A program made the position numbers and the translations under genes. A stretch of 64,000 nt of DNA from Tetrastigma voinierianum (Eukaryota; Streptophyta; Magnoliopsida; Vitales; Vitaceae), in the NCBI GenBank assembly GCA_016808115.1, contig JAEQBH010004667.1:600501-664500 (forward strand), in the 5' to 3' direction. This document shows, piece after piece, positions 57,571 through 64,000 of the stretch. How positions within the stretch are numbered: position 1 is the first letter of the stretch; each line of letters starts with the position of its first letter. Under the pieces are notes generated by a model. That model made no database searches. It had not been told where the DNA came from and saw nothing but the letters and a program-made list of their open reading frames with translations.

Positions 57571-59169
57571 ATAAACTCCCACTTCCTCCTTCTTTTGCAT
57601 TGTATCATCTGTTGATAATTCAATTTGGACTTTCAACTGCTCACTTTCATCTATTAACTCAATTATGTTTTGCTTTTTCTCACCGCCTGCTTGATTTTGA
57701 TCTTCTTTTTCAGCTTCATCATCATTCTGCTTTTTCTCAACCTCTTTTTTGACTTGCACTTCCTTGCCACTCCTCAGTGTGATGGTCATATAGTCTTTTG
57801 GATTCTTCTTTGTATCATTAGGGAAAGAATCCCTGGACTGATTTTGCCAATTCAGGGCTAGCTGCCCTACTTGAGTCTCTAAGTTTTTTAAAGAGGCATT
57901 TGTATTTGCTTGAAAGACATTTGTGTTTGTTGAAACAATGCAAATTCGACAAATTTTGTTAAATGCGGTCGATATTCTTCTTTTTGTTCTCGGTTATAAA
58001 ATTCATCATTTGATATTCAAAGGACTGAGATCTCTTATGTCCTTGATTATCTGCTCTTTGAATTCCTTGATGTTGTCCTTGGAACCCAGGTGAATTATAA
58101 TTATGTTGGTAGTTTTGTGTTGGTCTTTGACCTTGATGATTTCCACCTCCATAAGACAGATTCTCATGGTTTCTCAAAGTTTAGGGTGATAATGATGGGT
58201 TGGTAGGTTCTTTGTTAGGTTTGAAGTTGTAACTTCTATTCCCATTCAGATATTGTACTTCTTCCACATGATAAGGACCTTCATGGGCTAGTCCTTAGTC
58301 AACAACTCTGTGCACTTTCGGTCTGATCTGACTCCCACTTCATTAACTAAATGACTTTCTCTCCCGATTATTCTGTTCTAAATCACTTAATTTTCATCTA
58401 ACTTTCAATAGCTATCATTTTGTTTGCTTTCTATCACACCTCTGATACCGTATACAGTATTGCTCCCTGAAGCCTCAAATGGAGTTCTACAATTGCTCTT
58501 TGCTAGCTCCTCCATGAGCTAGGTTGCTTCTTTAGCACTTTTTCTTCTAAATGCACCTCTAGAGACTGCATCAACTATTCCTTTTGAAGAGTAGTTCATG
58601 GCATGATAGAAAATATCCATTTGAGTCATTTGTTCAGCCACCGTAGCCTCCTCGGCATATGTTTGTATCTCTCAAGCATTGAAGAGTGATTCATCCTCCC
58701 TGCCGCCCAGATGAAATAATTTCTCCTTTTATCTGGGATGTTAAAACAGGAGGAAAGAATCTGCTGAGATAAGCTCCTACTAGTTCTTCCTAGTTCCTCA
58801 CTAAACCATAGGGTAATGACTCAAACCAGCTAGCAGTTGTGTCTCTCAAAGAGAAAGGGAATAATTGCAGCTTGATTACATCTGGATTGACACCATTCAT
58901 CTTGATTGTGTTTTTGCATCCTCAGAAATTTTCCCAGATGTTCATTAGGATCCTCACTTGGATGCCTAGTGAACTGATTTTGTTGGACCATAGTAATCAA
59001 AGCAGGTTTCAGCTCAAAAATTGTTGGCTTCTATTGGTGCTTGTCTAATTGCTGAATACTCCTCCTTGATCACTGGCCTCCATAAATCTTCCATGGTTCT
59101 CTGCCTCTGTTGAGGTCTTTCTACTGCTGCTACAGGAATATTCTGGTTCTCATTTCTTTGCTCAGCCAT
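57571..59169 (-). pseudogene. gag: gag of F (N-terminal and central parts)
   Basis: ATG at 59169 opens MAEQRNENQNIPVAAVERPQ. The capsid block reads MNGVNPDVIKLQLFPFSLRD, TTASWFESLPYGLVRNWEEL and VGAYLSRFFPP (about 58910-58760), the Athila pattern. A Gln/Asn-rich stretch follows at 58177-57959 (GGNHQGQRPTQNYQHNYNSP) and the ITLRSGKEVQ word at 57789, with an acidic region down to the H insertion. Beyond H the frame resumes at 55774 as a PPISFP-like word. Several stops and frameshifts occur between 58.76 and 58.18 kb. Confidence 0.8.
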
Positions 59170-59465
59170 ATTTGCGTTCTCAATTTCTCTTACTTTTTTT
59201 TTTTTTTCAGATTTCTCAGAGTTCTCTCCATCTCAGTATCTAGTGGCACTAGTTCAGCTTCTAATCTACGATGCATACAATAAGAACCTACAAAAATAAC
59301 CACACTGAAACCATAGTAAGATCACTGGATAGAATTGATCACAATTTCTAGCTTAAAAGATTTGTCAATTACTCTAAGTACTTGATAAAAAAAATTAAAG
59401 TAAAATGTTCAAATTAGCAATTTGCTTTTTGGTTGGAATATTACTTTATGACTCCCTGTTTAGAT

Positions 59466-59482
59466 CCCTGGCAACGGTGCCA
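59466..59482 (-). other. Primer binding site of F (tRNA-Asp)
   Basis: On the - strand TGGCACCGTTGCCAGGG, eight bases after the end of the 5' LTR. It differs at two positions from TGGCGCCGTTGCCGGGG, the tRNA-Asp-complementary site of Athila and Tat elements. It fixes the 5' LTR and strand. Confidence 0.85.
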
Positions 59483-59490
59483 AAAAAACT

Positions 59491-61699
59491 TGATGATTGT
59501 ATGATGACCAAATTGTTGATTGACTTAGCTACTAAAGACTATTGGTCAATCCCCAGTAGCTAAGCAAAAAACTTGTTTTTGTTCTCAAGTTGTTACTCTT
59601 TTCTTACTCTAAACTATTTAAAATTCAACTTGGTTTCTTTTACTACAAATTCTGGATCAACAAGAATGACAAAGTGATTTAAGTTGTGATATCGTACCCA
59701 AGGATCTATAGGAAATTTCAAAGATTAGAGTACTCAAACTGCTCGAGGATATCACTATTTGAACTTCGATTTCTATTTATCAACAACCCTTGTTAAATGC
59801 TGAAGTATGATTGACTAGATTTTAACCATTAGTAGTTTCTCTTATTTGAGTAAACACTATAAATGAATTGACCATGTGACTATTAGTTTGCAACTTGTTC
59901 ATAAACACATATCGTTTATGGATTGAATCCTGAATTTGTCCAAGGGTATGTTAGTATAGTTTTGAATACCTTCAACCACTATACATTTCACCGATTTGGA
60001 ACAGTGATTCCCGAGCCGGAGATGACATGTGTCTAAAAAGCTACTTTTAGGATCAGATTCCCTTTAAGACTTGGATGACTTCCTAAACCAATACTAATCA
60101 ACCAATTCTTAGAACTGGATTCAACCTTTCCCCATAGACAGGGCAACACAGGCTTCCTCTAAAATAATTAGTTCATTACTCTATAGATTAACCAATACAC
60201 AAATTTCTATTGACACAAATGACATATATTGATTAAAAATAAGACAAGCTCTTAAAGAATTAGTTTCAAGTACTAAGGGATCAATATTCCTAGCCTCAGG
60301 AACACACCTCAGCTATCACTATAGGGTTTCCTGGATATCAGGTGTTGTAACAAATCCTATGGTTTGGTTCATGAAATTAATATATCAAACTCAAGAAAAT
60401 CAACATTTGAACTAATTATATCAATTCAGACTTCAAAACAACAACCCACATTAAGCTCTACAAACATAACAATCACATCATTAATCCCTTCTAGAAGGGA
60501 TTTAGCCTACCATCACTAGATTACACATAACAATGACAAGTTGATCAAACAAGTCCATTATGCTTATAATCAAGAAAACGAGGAAGAAGAATTCAAGCAA
60601 TGTTTTTTGCTTCACTACAAATTAATGTAGCTTGATTTTAAATGATCACTGCACAAGAACTCAACTCAGATCAACTATTCTAAAAGAAAAATGAAAACTT
60701 ACTATAAAGAATAAAAAAAGAAAGAAAACTATTTACAAAAACTCATTCTAACTTGCTCTCTACTCTATTCCCTTTTGCTCTTCTACCTCTGCATCTACAT
60801 ACGCCTCACAAAATGCACTACGCTACCTATCTCTTTCTATTTTGATCTAATCATTCGGGTCGGAGGTGAGCGGGTTTGTGGACTTCAATGCAAGCCCATT
60901 AGATGATTTGTAGCGAAAAAGTTAAAAATGTCGCGACATTATTGCTCCTCATTGTGTCTTTAATATTGTCGTGAGGTTGTCACGACATTCCACATATATT
61001 TTCTCTTAAAACTGTATTGAAATTTGTTGCGACATAATTAAATTTGTTGCAACATTTGTGTATGGCTTATGTCTTTAAGAATTGTCGTGATACTCCTCTT
61101 GTGATGCTCAATAGATGATCTCAGGAAATATTGTCGCGACATAATTAAATTTGTCGTGACAAAATCTTCTCAACTTATGTCTTCAATATTATCGTGACAA
61201 TCTCTTCTTGATGTGCACTGTTGACCTTTGGACATATTGTCTCGACATAAGTAAATTTTTCGCGACAAAATGAGTCACTGGTTGATCTTCAAACATGTCT
61301 TGTGTCGTGACATTTCTTCTTGACATTCCTTTTAGGGTAAATGTCACGACAAAAATTTGAATGTCATGAAAAAGTTCTGTTGTTTCTTCAGGACTCTCGC
61401 AAATTGTTGTTACGACATAAGTTGAAATGTCACGACAGAATTTGAGATGTCGTGACATTGTTTCCTTTCTGCCTGGTTCCTTCTCCTATTACAATAGTGA
61501 AGAAAATGTTGTGACAATATTCTATTCTCTGCCTTAGTCAATTTAGGCTTCTTTTGCTGTTGTTTTTGCTTTATATGATGTTAATTCTTGCAAAACAATA
61601 ATTTGGTGAAGATTCCATGATTTTGCATTAAAATGAACATTATGGCCTCAATTATTCATGAAAAATGGACTTAAAATTAAATGAGTTTCACACTCATCA
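59491..61699 (-). repeat. 5' LTR of F (right copy)
   Basis: On the - strand it starts TGATGAGTGTGAAACTC and ends ATACAATCATCA. It is collinear with 45320-47490 (for example GAATTGACCATGTGACTATT, TCAACCTTTCCCCATAGACA, TAAGACAAGCTCTTAAAGAA). A TGTCGCGACA-type array occupies about 60.93-61.51 kb, with a perfect copy at 61132-61141. Confidence 0.88.
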
Positions 61700-63560
61700 C
61701 CCTACAGTAGAAGGTTTTGGGGAAAAGAAAAGCTTCCCTGTGGAGAGTAAAAATGTCGAAAGCTCGAACCTTGAAGACAATCCAATCCGAAAAACGACAA
61801 GAACTATGGATAACAACATTGAACTAGAGAGGCCAACCATACGGTTTAAGAGAATTCTCCATCGAGAAAATAAGACGACAAAAACTAATGAATCGGGGTG
61901 TTCAGACAATACTAAACCTTTGGAAGAAGAACATTAACCTTCTTTGCTTCCATAGATGGGGGTTGAATTGAGGATTCTATAGTAAGGATCCTGAAATCCC
62001 AAGCAAAGCGCCACCGACAACTGGTAGATAAGAGTTTGGACTCTTATTGGAACAAACCAGAGAATAAGGGATTCACGTCCTCCTTCAAGTCTCTACCGTC
62101 TCCACCTCACCTTGCGAAGCGTCTGAACTATCAAACCAGAAAAGCGACAACTAAAAGCACCGCGACGAGAAAGCAAAGTCTGAACGTCTTCGAGTAAAGT
62201 GCTCTCTCCATCCATATTTTTCAAATCCTCATCCCATGCAAATTTGTGGGCCTCTGTACTAAAGAGGACCCTTATCAGTGAACGTTCCTTGCATAGCAAG
62301 AACTTGCCAAATCTAGGATAATGAAACTCTTGGGAGAGACTAATATGCTTGGTATTGTATCGAAGCTACCTCCCTTCGTGTCCTAGATCATCCGGGAGTT
62401 CTATGTAAATCACTCCAAGGATATGGGGAACCCGACAAGTCCAAACATCCAAAAGACGATGGTGCGAGGACATACTTTTGACTTTTCTCCTAGCATAATC
62501 AACTAATACTAGGTATATATAAACATTCCAAAAGAAGAAGCATAAGTGCTTGAGAAAGACTTAATGGTCTTGGTTATAATAGGAGGAAAGGTCCAACCAT
62601 GGTCATACAAGTTCCGACTCCTCTCCTCCCATCTCACCTCCAGATACTCTATCTTGCACAAGATCGCTATGTGCAATTGGCTGCCTACTACCTACCACAC
62701 AGTTGTATCAAAAAGCTTCACCACCTTACTCTGCCAAGTACGTATGAAGAAAAAAAATTCAATCTAGGGAAGCTTGTGTTCGACATATATTGGGTCATGC
62801 TGAAAACCCAGCATATAAAAAAGCCTTGGGATACCCGTTGTTTATATTTGGGATTGTTATGGCCCAAAATCTAGATTTAGTGAGCCCTACTAACATTTTT
62901 GGGCATCCAACGGTATAGATGCGCATCAACCATACAAAGTATGAAGGGCATCATTTCAAAGATGTCCCTTCAAGGAAAAACACAAGGAAGATGAAGGAGA
63001 AGGTTTTAGATACCCTCCTAGAGTCTGAACCAACAATTGCACCCAAGGAACAATCCTCCTTTACAGTTCTGACAACATCATAAATTTGGGACAAGACCAT
63101 TTGGTCCTACGAAACCATGCTGGGTCATTTATATGAGCAACAATAGTTGGTGGAGCTCTGACTCAAGGAATACAAAAGCGATAGAGGAGCTCCACTTTGC
63201 CCTCATCCCGGGTGAAGAAGACCAAAGCTCTCGTATTCTCCACTTTAGAGGGAGAAGACATTAAGGGGGAGTACACAGACCCCATACCATCACCGGACCA
63301 CACTCTGATCCCGAACTGAGCTAGAGCAGAGCTTGAAACGAGGTGATTTGTCGTAGGAGATTGAAGATCCTACCTTTGGGACCCATATTGCATGGCCGAT
63401 CTTCACACCCTCACCATCTTAAAAAGCAACTACAATCAACAATGTCCAACCAGAGTCCGACCATATTGGTGAGAAAAGCAGAAACACAATGTCTTTGGAC
63501 ATGCCATCGCCTCGATCCCCTTAGTTCAAAGTCTTCACCAAAAAAGGGGGAGTAGAAAGA
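61700..63560 (+). pseudogene. G ORF, 3' part: plant transposon protein domain
   Basis: Right of F the frame continues TVEGFGEKKSFPVESK and polar sequence ending TKPLEEEH (61937). Decayed blocks follow: KLPPFVS and IIREFYVNHSKDMGNPTSPN with HTFDFSPSIIN (62365-62500), GGKVQPWSYKFRLLSSHL, LHKIAMCNWLPTTYHTVVSK (62590-62720), KKFNLGKLVFDIYWVMLKTQ (62750-62810) and IFGIVMAQNLDLVSPTNIFG (62850-62910). This is the same domain course as ORF3 of F (REFY.N..., FD...IN, K.W..F.....P..H, ..GK.I). The tail (63.0-63.56 kb) is Glu/Lys/Ser-rich and ends at TAG 63553. Function unknown; no catalytic motif seen. At least four frame changes. Confidence 0.65.
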
Positions 63561-64000
63561 ATGTCGATGGAAGGAAAAAAGGGTAAAAGGAATACGTTAT
63601 TTTGTATCTTTTGATCCATTCAATAGTGTATGATTGAACATGTATAAAGGACAGACAATCAATGAAATGAAAATATTCATCTCAAAAGTGTCAAATGCCT
63701 CTTGTCTCTCGTCTTAAATGCATCTTCTTGTCTCATTCTTTAAGAGGTGCTTTTGTCGAAGACATAGACAAAGAGGGAGAATATTGGGTTTGGGATTGTC
63801 CACATCTTTGTTCCAAGGGTTCTACAAGAAGATAGCTTCTTCAGAGTTCGAGGTTGATGAAGATTTGAAGAATTAGAGGTGAAGTCCCTAGTAGGACCAA
63901 GTAGTAGTTTGGACTAAGGCAACCGCATCTTTGCGGGGCGTGCGAATATGGGCGATCCAGGCCCCAGAAGCGGTGCAGTGTGGGACACATGTAAGTTTGC
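63561..64000 (+). other. Region downstream of G, no gene recognised
   Basis: Probably 3' untranslated sequence of G at first. A purine run AGACAAAGAGGGAGAATATTGGG at 63766-63788 (split reading: AGACAAAGAGG then GAGAATATTGGG) resembles a retrotransposon polypurine tract followed by an LTR-like TTGGGTTTGGG, but no matching upstream copy was found in the window. Confidence 0.35.

Larger units (their letters stand above)
45320..61699 (-). mobile_element. Athila-like Ty3/gypsy retrotransposon F with an extra 3' ORF, inserted in G
   Basis: LTRs at 45320-47490 and 59491-61699 share both ends and most of the interior. Read on the - strand, the order is 5' LTR, tRNA-Asp-type primer site, gag (59169 down), protease, RT, RNase H, integrase (to about 52085), a third ORF (51140-49436), a polypurine tract and the 3' LTR. 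Wording of RT and integrase ([33 protein letters not shown]) is Athila type. Solo LTR H interrupts the gag-protease junction. Length is 16.4 kb, or 14.6 kb without H. Flanks AAACT and CCCTA show no target duplication. Decay is milder than in A and E: single stops and a few frameshifts. Confidence 0.9.

Noticed and set aside
63766..63788. Possible polypurine tract and LTR start of another retrotransposon downstream of G
   Set aside because: No matching LTR copy upstream and no pol on that strand nearby; kept only as a note in the region entry.

Overview
This window looks like plant nuclear DNA, most likely an angiosperm, from a gene-poor, repeat-filled (heterochromatin-like) region. Evidence: plant-type Ty3/gypsy retrotransposons (a chromodomain-bearing Tekay/Del-like element and Athila/Tat-like elements with tRNA-Asp primer sites), a MuDR-type MULE carrying a plant mobile domain (PMD) gene, and 'putative plant transposon protein' ORFs. 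I found no ordinary host gene, no rRNA or tRNA gene, and no bacterial operon or CRISPR. Nearly every coding stretch is a transposon remnant carrying stops and frameshifts. Species cannot be told from the sequence.

Layout. (1) 1 to about 17.28 kb: a decayed + strand chromovirus, here called A. Its 5' LTR is cut by the window start; gag, protease, RT, RNase H, integrase and a chromodomain remnant follow; a polypurine tract leads to a 3' LTR starting at 7427. That LTR is split by solo LTR X (9076-15982, +), which is itself split by solo LTR Y (11877-15344, -) of the same family, with a TGTCC target duplication. (2) 17.28-18.83 kb: AT-rich DNA with a four-copy ~230 bp tandem repeat, then sequence rich in CCGTTGGAT-like motifs. 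(3) About 18.83-42.87 kb: a MULE bounded by long inverted repeats, carrying a MURA transposase pseudogene (27.5-30.05 kb) and, downstream on the same strand, a PMD gene (30.49-31.63 and 40.96-41.6 kb). It has been broken by solo LTRs Z (20297-24488, -) and W (24899-27508, +) and by a whole - strand Athila/Tat-like retrotransposon E (31.63-40.96 kb) that landed inside the PMD gene. Without insertions the MULE would be near 8 kb. (4) 42.87-45.0 kb: unassigned. (5) 45.0-63.6 kb: element or gene G, with a TATA-box promoter and an ORF of the plant-transposon-protein type, split by F, a 16.4 kb - strand Athila-like retrotransposon (45320-61699). F carries a third ORF, 3' of pol, also of the plant-transposon-protein type. 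F is in turn interrupted by solo LTR H (55775-57565), a short relative of A's LTR.

Order of events from nesting: Y is younger than X, X younger than A; Z, W and E are younger than the MULE; H is younger than F, and F younger than G. Five insertions (X is the exception) have candidate or perfect 5 bp target duplications: Y TGTCC, Z TGATG, W TCTAC, H GGTTG (perfect) and E ATTCG (offset by 2 bp).

Most interesting signals: the MULE-PMD composite with recognisable introns; arrays of the palindrome TGTCGCGACA shared by the LTRs of two unrelated retrotransposon families but missing from a short relative of one; the extra ORF in envelope position of F and its kinship to the ORF F inserted into; and a family of very long solo LTRs (2.6-4.2 kb), each holding different tandem arrays.
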